Below, in pieces: positions 56,289-64,000 of a DNA stretch of 64,000 bases. How positions within the stretch are numbered: position 1 is the first letter of the stretch; the number at the start of each line of letters is the position of its first letter. Under the pieces are notes generated by a model, which was not told the DNA's origin, did no database searches, and worked only from the letters and a program-made list of their open reading frames with translations. Source of the stretch: an uncultured Shewanella sp. (GTDB lineage Bacteria; Pseudomonadota; Gammaproteobacteria; Enterobacterales; Shewanellaceae). The stretch is taken from positions 142,948 through 206,947 of the forward strand of contig NZ_CANMIO010000008.1 of assembly GCF_947497935.1 (NCBI RefSeq), given 5' to 3'. A program made the translations under genes and the position numbers.

Positions 56289-56470
56289 TCCATCCATGGG
56301 CGCTTCTTAAAACAAAAATGACATAAGCGTTCCTGACACAAGGTTTACCCAGCTTTAATAACAAGTGCCATCCATGGGCGCTCCCTTAAATAAAGGGCTG
56401 CATAAGTGCTCCAGACATAACGAAAAATTTTTACCATCCATGGTAATTTTTCATAAATGTTCCAGACATA
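56289..56470. repeat. Cluster of three REP-like palindromic repeats
   Basis: Three units share the palindromic core CCATCCATGG (56290-56299, 56368-56377, 56434-56443) and, about 20-35 bases on, a conserved tail CATAAgyGtTCCaGACAtAA. The sequence flanking each core is itself palindromic but differs between units, for example GAAAAAT...ATTTTTC in the third. It lies between a broken transporter and ybiT. Confidence 0.8.
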
Positions 56471-56498
56471 AAAAAGCCCGATAAATCGGGCTTTTTTT
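56470..56498 (-). terminator. Terminator after ybiT
   Basis: The stem AAAAAAGCCCGA/TCGGGCTTTTTT with a 4-nt loop; T runs on both sides. It overlaps the end of the third repeat. Confidence 0.88.
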
Positions 56499-56531
56499 AA
56501 CGCTATGCTTTATAGAGAAGGTCTATAAAAA

Positions 56532-58124
56532 TTAACCTTCGATACCTTTGCTCGCAAGGAACTCATCATAAGTCCCCTTGAAGTCATTCACGCCATTTGG
56601 TGTGATTTCAATAATACGGTTCGCGAGTGATGATACAAACGCACGGTCATGACTGACGAATAATAACGTACCTTCGTACATCTCAAGCGCGTTGTTCAAT
56701 GACTCGATTGATTCCATATCCATGTGGTTGGTTGGTTCATCAAGCAGTAGGATATTTGGCTTTTGCATAATTAGCTTACCAAACAACATACGACCTTTCT
56801 CACCACCAGACAGTACCTTAACTGACTTCTTGATGTCATCAGAACCAAACAGCATACGGCCTAAGTAACCACGTACTGATTGATCGTCATCTTCTGGTTT
56901 GCGCCACTGACTCATCCAGTCAAACAGGGTCATATCGTTAGCGAAATCAGACTCGTGATCCTGTGCGTAGTAGCCAATCGCTGAGTTTTCAGACCACTGA
57001 ATCGTACCCGAATCTTGTGGGATATCGTGTACTAGAGTACGTAGCAATGTGGTTTTACCCACACCGTTGTCACCCAAGATAGCAATACGCTCGCCAACTT
57101 CAGCAATGATATTTAGATCTTTAAATAGTGGGTGATCGAAGCCTTTAGTCAAATCTTCAACAACCAAAGCGTTACGGAATAACTTCTTCTCTTGTTCGAA
57201 ACGGATGAATGGGTTAACACGGCTAGACGCTTTAACTTCATCAAGCTTAATCTTGTCGATTAACTTAGCACGCGATGTTGCTTGCTTAGCTTTAGAAGCG
57301 TTAGCAGAGAAACGTGCAACGAAGCCTTGAAGCTCGGCTATCTGTGCCTTCTTCTTAGCGTTGTCAGACATCAAACGCTCACGCGCCTGCTGAGCAGCCA
57401 TCATGTATTCATCGTAGTTACCAGGGAATACACGGATATCACCGTAATCCAAGTCAGCCATATGCGTACAAACAGAGTTCAAGAAATATCTATCATGCGA
57501 GATGATAATCATGGTGCTGTTACGTTGGTTCAGCATCTCTTGCAACCAGCGGATGGTATCGATGTCCAAGTTGTTGGTTGGTTCGTCAAGTAGCAGTACA
57601 TCTGGATCACTAAATAGTGCCTGAGCCAAAAGTACACGTAACTTAAAGCCTGGTGCGATTTCGCTCATTAGACCGAAATGCTGCTCAACACCAATACCCA
57701 CGCCCATTAACAGTTCGCCAGCACGAGATTCAGCGGTATAACCGTCCATCTCGGCAAATTCCATCTCAAGCTCAGCAACCTTGATGCCGTCTTCTTCAGA
57801 CATTTCAGGTAGAGAATAGATACGGTCACGTTCTTGCTTCACTTTCCAAAGTTCTGCATGGCCCATGATTACGGTATCCACAACACTGAACTCTTCGTAA
57901 CCAAATTGGTTCTGACTTAGCTTACCTAGACGTTCGTTCACATCTAATGAAACGTTACCCGCTGTCGGTTCTAAATCACCAGCAAGGATCTTCATGAAAG
58001 TTGATTTACCACAACCGTTAGCGCCGATCAGACCGTATCTGTTTCCGCCGCCAAACTTAATTGAGATGTTTTCAAACAGTGGCTTAGCGCCAAACTGCAT
58101 GGTGATATTAGCTGTAGTGATCAA
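56532..58124 (-). CDS. ybiT: YbiT, ABC-F family ATPase
   Basis: 530 residues, the same length as E. coli YbiT and closely alike throughout. Two ABC cassettes: Walker [10 protein letters not shown] and GDNGVGKTT, signature LSGGEKGR in the second, two LLLDEPTN Walker B motifs. The inter-domain linker is present; there are no membrane helices. ABC-F proteins act on the ribosome. The start is a TTG at 58124, supported by the match with the E. coli N-terminus. Monocistronic. Confidence 0.93.
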   Translation of the reverse strand: MITTANITMQFGAKPLFENISIKFGGGNRYGLIGANGCGKSTFMKILAGDLEPTAGNVSLDVNERLGKLSQNQFGYEEFSVVDTVIMGHAELWKVKQERDRIYSLPEMSEEDGIKVAELEMEFAEMDGYTAESRAGELLMGVGIGVEQHFGLMSEIAPGFKLRVLLAQALFSDPDVLLLDEPTNNLDIDTIRWLQEMLNQRNSTMIIISHDRYFLNSVCTHMADLDYGDIRVFPGNYDEYMMAAQQARERLMSDNAKKKAQIAELQGFVARFSANASKAKQATSRAKLIDKIKLDEVKASSRVNPFIRFEQEKKLFRNALVVEDLTKGFDHPLFKDLNIIAEVGERIAILGDNGVGKTTLLRTLVHDIPQDSGTIQWSENSAIGYYAQDHESDFANDMTLFDWMSQWRKPEDDDQSVRGYLGRMLFGSDDIKKSVKVLSGGEKGRMLFGKLIMQKPNILLLDEPTNHMDMESIESLNNALEMYEGTLLFVSHDRAFVSSLANRIIEITPNGVNDFKGTYDEFLASKGIEG

Positions 58125-58452
58125 AGTGACAATTCCGCTCTTGGTTATATGATTAACGTCATCATAGATAAAACAAAAACCAGTAGTTCAGTATCAAGAT
58201 TTTACCCGATACCGACCTACTGGCCGAAGACTGACGCCACTTAGCATCAAGCCTGTAAAATTAAGCGCGAAATTATAGCTAAATTAGCCTAATTTATCAA
58301 CTTACAATAGGCGCTGCTAGAGATGATATTTAGATGGATCTCCCCAAAGCATTAATGCCTTAAAAACAAATTCCACGAAAGCCAAGTTAACCCCAAAGTT
58401 AATCATCGCTTGGTTAAACATTACCAAGCTTTTATATGAGCTAACACTTGCA
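58125..58452. other. Intergenic region copA-ybiT
   Basis: 328 bases with the ybiT promoter and no gene or terminator I can identify for copA. Confidence 0.4.
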
Positions 58453-60720
58453 CTAACTAAGTTTGATACGACGCAGTCTGTTGGCATTGGTAACAACCGT
58501 TAGTGAAGATAGTGCCATCGCAGCCCCTGCTATAACTGGACTGAGTAACATCCCTGTAAAGGGGAATAATACGCCTGCCGCAATGGGGATCCCCAAGCTG
58601 TTATAAATAAATGCACCGAACAGGTTTTGCTTAATATTAGTCATGCTTGCGCGGGCGAGTGCTAAGGTATCGTTTATCACCATTAGCCTTGCCGATAGCA
58701 GTGTAAAGTCGGCGCTCTCAATGGCAATTTCAGTGCCACTGCCCATGGCAAGTCCCACATCCGCACTCATTAGCGCTGGCGCATCATTGATGCCATCCCC
58801 CACCATGGCGACCACTTCACCTGCTTGCTGTAATTCCTGTACCTTTTGCTGTTTTTGTTCCGGTAATACATCGGCAAAGACACTTTCAATGCCCACTTTA
58901 TCGGCAACCGCTTGTGCGGTTAATTCATTGTCACCCGTTAACAAGACAACTTTTAATCCCTGATTTTTCATTGCCAGCACGGCTTGAGCGGCATCGACTT
59001 TTATCGGGTCGGCTATCGCGACAATCGCCACCAGCTTTTGTGCTTTTGCCACAAAAACGGGGGTCTTGCCTTGGCTCGCAAGTTCGCTGATCTGGTGCTG
59101 ATACGCAGACAAGTCCTCTACCCCAGAGTGCTGCATCAAACCTATGTTGCCCACGCTATAATGCGATCCATCGACAACACCTGTGATCCCCTTACCCTGA
59201 ATATTTGTGAAGCTATCTGGCTCACTGAGTGCAATGGACTCTAATCCACTAAACGTTACCCCTGCAGACTGTAATTTAGCTTTACTAATAATTGCACCAG
59301 CAAGCGGATGCTCCGAGTGCTGCTCTAAACTTGCAACCTCTCGCATTAAATTGGACTCATCTAATCTTGAGTCCAGCAGTATTATGTCGATAACCTCAGG
59401 TGTTCCTTGAGTTACAGTCCCCGTTTTATCAAGTACAACTGTAGTCACTTTACTGGCAGTTTGCAGTGCTTCGCCATTGCGAACTAACACGCCCATCTGC
59501 GCTGCGCGGCCGACGGATACCATAATAGACATAGGTGTTGCTAAACCTAATGCGCAGGGACAAGCGATAATCAACACGCTAGTCAGCACCACTAATCCAT
59601 GAGATAGCGCAGGCTCGGGTCCAAATAGGTACCATATTACAGAGCTGAAAATCGCGATGATAACAACCGCAGGCACAAAATAAGCGGAAATTTTATCGGT
59701 TAATCTCCCTATTGGCATTTTAGAGATTTGAGCTTGCTGCACCAACTCAATAATTTTGGCCAACTTACTGTCTTTAGCAACCGCAGTAACCTGGTAAATA
59801 ATGCTGCCATTACTGTTAACCGTGCCAGCGCTAACATCATCACCTTGCTCTTTATGCACAGGAATAGGCTCCCCGGTAAGCATGGACTCATTGATGAGTG
59901 TCTGACCACTTAGCACTTCGCCATCTAGAGCCACTCTGTCTCCTGGGCGTAGACGCAAACGGTCACCAACAATTAGTTGGTTAATTTCAACCTCTTCATC
60001 ACCACTATCTGCTATACGTATCGCCGTTGTTGCTTGTAAACCGAGTAAACGCTGCACCGCTTCACTGGTCTTGCCTCGGGCACGTAACTCTAATGCGTGG
60101 CCAAGGTTAATCAAACCTAAGATCATCACACTCGCTTCAAAATAGACATGCCGAGTGTCGGCCGGGAACCACTGCGGCGCAAGAACCACCATCATAGAGT
60201 AGAGCCAAGCGGCACTGGTACCTAGTGCAATGAGAGTGTCCATGTTGGCAGATTTGACTTTAATCGCTCGCCACATGCCTTGATAGAAATGCCGTCCGGT
60301 AAGCACCATAATCAGCAAGGTCATTCCCCCAACAACGCCCCATGCTAATTGCTGAGTCGCATTGTTGACCATCATCTCGCCGCCAAGTAATCCCCATAAC
60401 ATCAAAGGAACCCCAAGCCCTAAGCCGACTGATGCTTGGATCAATCTTAAGCGGTACTCTTTTGCTTCATCTTGACCTTTTTGCGCCGCTGCAGTTTGCG
60501 CATCGATGACCAGCTCACTGTCATAGCCCACACTTCTAACTATCGCTATGGCATCTTCGGCTGAGATAGCTCCCGATACCTGCACCATTTTATCGGCTAA
60601 ATTCACTCTCGCAGCGATATCGCCTTGGCCGCTCTGGCCATGATTTTCAAAAGCCGTTTCAATCTTGGCTACGCAACTTGCGCAGCTCATCTTTGGCACA
60701 TATAAATTAATAGTGGCCAT
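58453..60720 (-). CDS. copA: CopA, Cu(I)-exporting P-type ATPase
   Basis: 755 residues from the ATG at 60720 (MATINL). The longer frame to 60792 runs through the promoter and cannot be the start. One N-terminal metal domain has CASC (C13, C16). Then eight helices, the ion-path motif CPCALG, the phosphorylation loop DKTGT and the hinge GDGINDAP are all intact. It pumps Cu(I) out of the cytosol. The preceding CueR-type promoter and divergent cueR fit copper induction. Confidence 0.94.
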   Translation of the reverse strand: MATINLYVPKMSCASCVAKIETAFENHGQSGQGDIAARVNLADKMVQVSGAISAEDAIAIVRSVGYDSELVIDAQTAAAQKGQDEAKEYRLRLIQASVGLGLGVPLMLWGLLGGEMMVNNATQQLAWGVVGGMTLLIMVLTGRHFYQGMWRAIKVKSANMDTLIALGTSAAWLYSMMVVLAPQWFPADTRHVYFEASVMILGLINLGHALELRARGKTSEAVQRLLGLQATTAIRIADSGDEEVEINQLIVGDRLRLRPGDRVALDGEVLSGQTLINESMLTGEPIPVHKEQGDDVSAGTVNSNGSIIYQVTAVAKDSKLAKIIELVQQAQISKMPIGRLTDKISAYFVPAVVIIAIFSSVIWYLFGPEPALSHGLVVLTSVLIIACPCALGLATPMSIMVSVGRAAQMGVLVRNGEALQTASKVTTVVLDKTGTVTQGTPEVIDIILLDSRLDESNLMREVASLEQHSEHPLAGAIISKAKLQSAGVTFSGLESIALSEPDSFTNIQGKGITGVVDGSHYSVGNIGLMQHSGVEDLSAYQHQISELASQGKTPVFVAKAQKLVAIVAIADPIKVDAAQAVLAMKNQGLKVVLLTGDNELTAQAVADKVGIESVFADVLPEQKQQKVQELQQAGEVVAMVGDGINDAPALMSADVGLAMGSGTEIAIESADFTLLSARLMVINDTLALARASMTNIKQNLFGAFIYNSLGIPIAAGVLFPFTGMLLSPVIAGAAMALSSLTVVTNANRLRRIKLS

Positions 60721-60754
60721 GATAGGCTCTCCAATTTGTTTCTCTGTAGAACTA

Positions 60755-60785
60755 AGCGTAAGCTCTCCCATTAGGGGAGAGTCAA
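60755..60785 (-). promoter_or_regulatory. CueR-type copA promoter with 19-bp spacer
   Basis: On the minus strand -35 TTGACT (60785-60780) and -10 TACGCT (60760-60755) are 19 bp apart, with the dyad CTCTCCC..GGGAGAG between them. This is the over-long spacer typical of MerR-family activators. Confidence 0.88.
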
Positions 60786-60844
60786 ACATCAATTGGAAAA
60801 GTTTTAAGTCTAGATTTTAGATTCTAGCAGTTAGGAGAAAGTTG

Positions 60845-61237
60845 ATGAAAATTGGGCAGGTCGCAAAAATAACCGGATTGTCAGTCAAGAGTATTCGTTA
60901 CTACCACGATATTGGACTCGTGCTTGGCCAGAGAAGCGAGAATGGTTACCGCGAGTACAACCAGAGCTCGATTGAGGCGTTGCAGTTTATTCAACACTGC
61001 CGCGAATTAGGTTTTACGCTAGAAGATTGTAAGGCGCTGCTCGAACTACAAAATAATCACAGCCGAAATGCCGATGATGTGAAAGCCGTTGCGACTCTCC
61101 ACTTACAAGATATCGAAAACCGAATAAGCCAACTCTGCATATTAAGAGATCAATTGGCCAACCTGGTACACGACTGCCAAGGCGGTAAGCAACCCAACTG
61201 CGCCATATTAAATGGGCTGCAAAAACAAGCCCAGTGA
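60845..61237 (+). CDS. cueR: CueR, copper-responsive MerR-family activator
   Basis: 130 residues from the ATG at 60845, preceded by AGGAG at 7 bases; the TTG just before is unlikely. The N-terminal helix-turn-helix (KIGQVAKITGLSVKSIRYY) and dimerisation helix are followed by the metal loop CQGGKQPNC (C111, C119), matching C112/C120 of E. coli CueR. It activates copA when Cu(I) binds. Divergent from copA. Confidence 0.92.
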   Translation: MKIGQVAKITGLSVKSIRYYHDIGLVLGQRSENGYREYNQSSIEALQFIQHCRELGFTLEDCKALLELQNNHSRNADDVKAVATLHLQDIENRISQLCILRDQLANLVHDCQGGKQPNCAILNGLQKQAQ

Positions 61238-61283
61238 CATACCAGCCAAGAAGTTTAAGCCTACCTGATAATGATGCAGTCGA

Positions 61284-63317
61284 TCATCGCCTGCGCAGAT
61301 TTTCGATGTTATCAATGGCTAAAGCTGGAATACTGCCCGCTGGCGTAAAACCAAATATTTGCCCATAAAATGACAATTCAGCCTCTAACGCCTGTTTCTT
61401 ACTTTGAGGTGAAACCCTGTTTGCCGCGTCATCATTGAATTCAAGATAAGCCACTGGGATGCCTTTGTTCTTTACCGCTTGATAAATAATCTGCGATTGT
61501 TTCGCAGGAATAAGCGAATCATTGACCCCTTGAATAAGCAGTAAAGGTTCATTCAACCCTTTAAGGTTATACATAGCTGAACGCTGCTTATAGTTCTCCA
61601 TATTACCCAGTAAGCGTTTCAAGTATCGTGATTCAAACTTATGTGCATGGCGCTTAAACTCTTCCATGTCGCTAATTCCTGAGTAACTTACGCCTGCACC
61701 AAAGGTACTGTAATAGGCCACTGACGATAGTGCAGTAAACCCACCAGCGCGGTTGCCACGAATAGCTAATTTACGTCCGTCAACATCGCCACTGTTCACC
61801 AAAAAACCAGCGGCTCTAACCGCGTCTTTGACATCGGACTTGCCCCAGTTTCCGTATAAACTATTACGGTAATCTCGACCAAAGCCTGTACTACCTCGGT
61901 AGTTAACATCAAAAACAGCAAACCCACGACTTGTCCAATATTGAATATCGCGTCTAAATGCGCGGCTCGCCTTAGCGGTTGGCCCAGAATGAAGCATCAT
62001 CACCAAAGGCGGTTCTTGATTTTGTGGCCCCTGAAACTTAGGATTTTTAGGGCGGTATAAATAACCGTAAGCGGTTTGAGCGGCCTCAGTTTTAAAGGCG
62101 ACGCTTTCGGCTCTAGAAATATAGTGAGGATCCATAACCGGTATGTCTGGCGCGTAGACTAACTGGGCCGCTCGCCCTTGTACTTTGTAAATGCCCTTTT
62201 CTGGGGTCTCTTTCGCACCAACAAACAGCACTTCATTTTGATACTGAGTCACGTATGAGATCTCAGCAAAATCGACCGCAATAGCCTCGGTCACGCCGCT
62301 AATGGTATCAATACGAATAAGTTGAGCTTGTCCTTCATGGTTAAAGCTGGCAATCACGTTATGCTCATTTTCAAACGCGTAATTAGTTTGGCCAACCTTC
62401 CAGTCTGCAACCGCAAACTCTGCGGCCTTTTCTAATACAATTTCAGGTTCAAGCTGCGCATCTAAACGATAAATATTCCACCAGTTATTAAAGTCGGCCA
62501 CGAAATAAAGCTGTCCAGTAGGACTAAACAAAGGTTGAGTGATTGACCCTTGTTGCTTGGTATTAATTTGCCTTGGATTAACAATCGCGCCTTTGGGATC
62601 AATATCTGCTAGCCAAAGCTGGGTTTCATCCCATGGCATGTTCGGATGGTTCCATGACACCCAAGCTAACTGACTTTGATCTGGAGACAACACCGGCTTA
62701 GCGTAGAAGTCGGCACCGGTCACTAAACTTGTGCCTTCATCGGCATAACTTAAATTGATACCAACCAAACTATTAACGGGCTCACCTTCGGCACGATGAT
62801 CTTCACGGATACAAATAAGCCGGGAAGCTTTTGGGTTTTCAATACAGCCCGCATGGCGTGTGGCGTGAGGTGTAAGAGCGAAAGGGGCTTGATTTGGCGC
62901 GATACGATATAAAATTTGATCGGAAGATTTGGTCGCAAATAGGCTATGGCCTATTGCCACAAACGGTGAGCCACCATACTCATGAACTTTACTACGAATA
63001 TTAAAGTTTGACGACACCACCTTATTTAAAGAGCCGTCGAGATCGATACGGTAAACGCCCTTTTTACCCTCATTATTCGCATTAGACTGAACGAAGTAAA
63101 TCCCCTGAGTCGTCGCGCGAACATCACTAATATCATCTGCTAAGTCGTACACATCTTCAGGTGTAACCGGAGACTCCCAGCTGCCATATTCAGCCACCGT
63201 ATTCCCGTCAGCAAGTGTTGAGGCTGCTATTCTTTGTTCTTGCTCCGGCGCTTCGCTACACCCAAAAAGTGCAACTAAGCTAGCGACCGACAACATGGCT
63301 GATTTAAATACTGTCAT
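61284..63317 (-). CDS. S9-like (prolyl oligopeptidase family) lipoprotein, catalytic residues lost
   Basis: 677 residues. The lipobox is LFGC (lipidated C20, then Ser). A seven-bladed propeller region is followed by the alpha/beta-hydrolase domain from about residue 430, which keeps the family oxyanion and topology motifs (VMMLHSGPTA, NYRGSTGFGRDYRN). The nucleophile elbow should read GxSxGG but is GNRAGG, with Arg 523 (codon CGC at 61751-61749) in place of Ser. Near the C-terminus, where the family has the catalytic His, the sequence is NDDAANRV with no His; the Asp in QGVNDSLIP remains. The frame is intact, so it may be a binding or scaffold protein. Confidence 0.85.
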   Translation of the reverse strand: MTVFKSAMLSVASLVALFGCSEAPEQEQRIAASTLADGNTVAEYGSWESPVTPEDVYDLADDISDVRATTQGIYFVQSNANNEGKKGVYRIDLDGSLNKVVSSNFNIRSKVHEYGGSPFVAIGHSLFATKSSDQILYRIAPNQAPFALTPHATRHAGCIENPKASRLICIREDHRAEGEPVNSLVGINLSYADEGTSLVTGADFYAKPVLSPDQSQLAWVSWNHPNMPWDETQLWLADIDPKGAIVNPRQINTKQQGSITQPLFSPTGQLYFVADFNNWWNIYRLDAQLEPEIVLEKAAEFAVADWKVGQTNYAFENEHNVIASFNHEGQAQLIRIDTISGVTEAIAVDFAEISYVTQYQNEVLFVGAKETPEKGIYKVQGRAAQLVYAPDIPVMDPHYISRAESVAFKTEAAQTAYGYLYRPKNPKFQGPQNQEPPLVMMLHSGPTAKASRAFRRDIQYWTSRGFAVFDVNYRGSTGFGRDYRNSLYGNWGKSDVKDAVRAAGFLVNSGDVDGRKLAIRGNRAGGFTALSSVAYYSTFGAGVSYSGISDMEEFKRHAHKFESRYLKRLLGNMENYKQRSAMYNLKGLNEPLLLIQGVNDSLIPAKQSQIIYQAVKNKGIPVAYLEFNDDAANRVSPQSKKQALEAELSFYGQIFGFTPAGSIPALAIDNIENLRRR

Positions 63318-63362
63318 TGAGCCCTATTAACGCACTGTTATTAGCATTGACCTCATGGCGCG

Positions 63363-63590
63363 CTACTTTTTCGTCCATTTACGAGTAAACCAGCGGATCA
63401 CTCCCAGCTGTTTTTTCCGAGTTAAACCAAAAAAGATACACACCCAAGGTGAAAGCAAAATATACCAAGGAATAGCCGCTGTACTCCTGCCCGATAAAAG
63501 TAAATAAAAAAAACCAAAATAGATCACTATTAGACCGACACAACCTACAACCAACATCATTAACTTTGTCGCCCTTTCAAGCTTATCCAT
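63363..63590 (-). CDS. Small two-helix membrane protein
   Basis: 75 residues, GGGGA before the ATG at 63590. Two hydrophobic segments (LMMLVVGCVGLIVIYFGFFY and ILLSPWVCIFFGL) and a strongly basic C-terminus (WFTRKWTKK). Not recognised. 45 bases from the S9-like gene, so possibly cotranscribed. Confidence 0.55.
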   Translation of the reverse strand: MDKLERATKLMMLVVGCVGLIVIYFGFFYLLLSGRSTAAIPWYILLSPWVCIFFGLTRKKQLGVIRWFTRKWTKK

Positions 63591-63672
63591 TTCGTCCCCG
63601 TATTCCTTTTATGATGTTGCTATTATGACCTAATGCTAAGTGATTGTTCAAATGCCGTATTCACCCCATAAA

Positions 63673-63696
63673 AAAAACGGGCCACAGCCCGTTTTT
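63673..63696 (-). terminator. Terminator after the SDR fragment
   Basis: The 10-bp stem AAAAACGGGC/GCCCGTTTTT with a 4-nt loop. On the minus strand it ends in a T run of seven, about 20 bases past the stop of the first SDR tail. Confidence 0.85.
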
Positions 63697-63717
63697 ATCT
63701 TTTACTTTAAAGTGAGG

Positions 63718-63837
63718 TTACAAGCGAATGCCGCCGTCGATTTCAAATACACGACCGTTAACCCAGCTGTTTATATCGTCATTTTCAATGATAAAACGTA
63801 CTGTAGATGCAATCTCTTCCGCTTGACCTAAACGTCC
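63718..63837 (-). pseudogene. SDR dehydrogenase 3' end, copy 1
   Basis: The minus strand encodes about 38 residues of the C-terminal end of a short-chain dehydrogenase: GRLGQAEEIASTV, then WVNGRVFEIDGGIRL and a TAA. The codon before is a TGA, so there is no upstream gene body here. Confidence 0.85.
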
Positions 63838-64000
63838 TCACAATTGACACCATTTCTACGCGAATCGTAAATCTATAAGCGAATGCCGCCGTCGATTTCA
63901 AATACATGGCCGTTAACCCAGCCGTTTATATCGTCATTTTCAATGATAAAACGTACTGTAGATGCAATCTCTTCCGCTTGACCTAAACGTCCTCACAATT
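63722..64000. repeat. 155-bp tandem direct repeat (two copies, second runs off the window)
   Basis: The 124 bases at 63722-63845 recur at 63877-64000 with about three mismatches. A 31-base spacer (63846-63876) separates them. Both copies end with the same ten bases before the window edge, so more units may lie beyond. Confidence 0.9.
63873..63992 (-). pseudogene. SDR dehydrogenase 3' end, copy 2
   Basis: The same C-terminal tail with two amino-acid changes (NGW for NSW, GHV for GRV) and its own stop (TAG). A TGA again precedes it, so this copy too is headless. The few differences show it is a diverged copy, not a sequencing echo. Confidence 0.85.

Noticed and set aside
63846..63876. Spacer between the SDR tails as an integron attC or phage attachment site
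   Set aside because: No recognisable core sites, no integrase nearby and too little sequence.

Overview
The window reads as chromosome of a marine gammaproteobacterium, most likely Shewanella. This is an inference from gene content: a complete oleABCD cluster, an octaheme c-type cytochrome lipoprotein, a PanP-type aspartate decarboxylase, very long PstC and PstA subunits, YbiT, YajD and Rof-like proteins. Coding is dense on both strands, base composition looks even, and no tRNA, rRNA, CRISPR array, complete insertion sequence or prophage was seen.

Layout. 1-8 kb: 3' part of glycerate kinase, PanP, a small methyltransferase, a VOC protein, a decayed methyltransferase copy, the octaheme cytochrome and an AraC regulator. 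8-17 kb: a membrane diguanylate cyclase whose start overlaps the end of a BMP-type periplasmic binding protein (a candidate ligand-sensing pair), phosphohexomutase, an RluA-type pseudouridine synthase, cytochrome b561, a GST-like protein and an MscS channel. 17-23 kb: GFA protein and the oleABCD genes, which condense fatty acyl thioesters head to head into long-chain olefins. 23-29 kb: a Methyltransf_32 protein, a coiled-coil lipoprotein with a C-terminal membrane helix, DUF1289, YajD and a BCCT transporter. 29-35 kb: pstC-pstA-pstB-phoU behind tandem Pho boxes, without pstS. 35-44 kb: ACT-domain protein, second diguanylate cyclase, a secreted cysteine-containing protein, DUF2797, small envelope proteins and an M9 collagenase. 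44-54 kb: LysE exporter, DUF1415, RNase HI, a possible LETM1-like protein, M17 aminopeptidase, porin, Rof-like protein, DUF2059, NupC and a tandem Usp protein. 54-64 kb: a decayed VOC copy, a serine-recombinase-like protein lacking two active-site arginines, a truncated Bcr/CflA transporter next to three short repeats, YbiT, the divergent copA/cueR pair, an S9-like protein lacking its catalytic Ser and His, and two tandem copies of an SDR gene tail at the right edge.

Most of the window is ordinary core genome. The parts most worth a second look are the BMP/diguanylate cyclase pair, the possible envelope-spanning lipoprotein, the two enzyme-family proteins with lost catalytic residues, and the relic and repeat loci near 4.4, 54.8, 56.3 and 63.8 kb. 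No new multi-gene defence or mobile system was identified.
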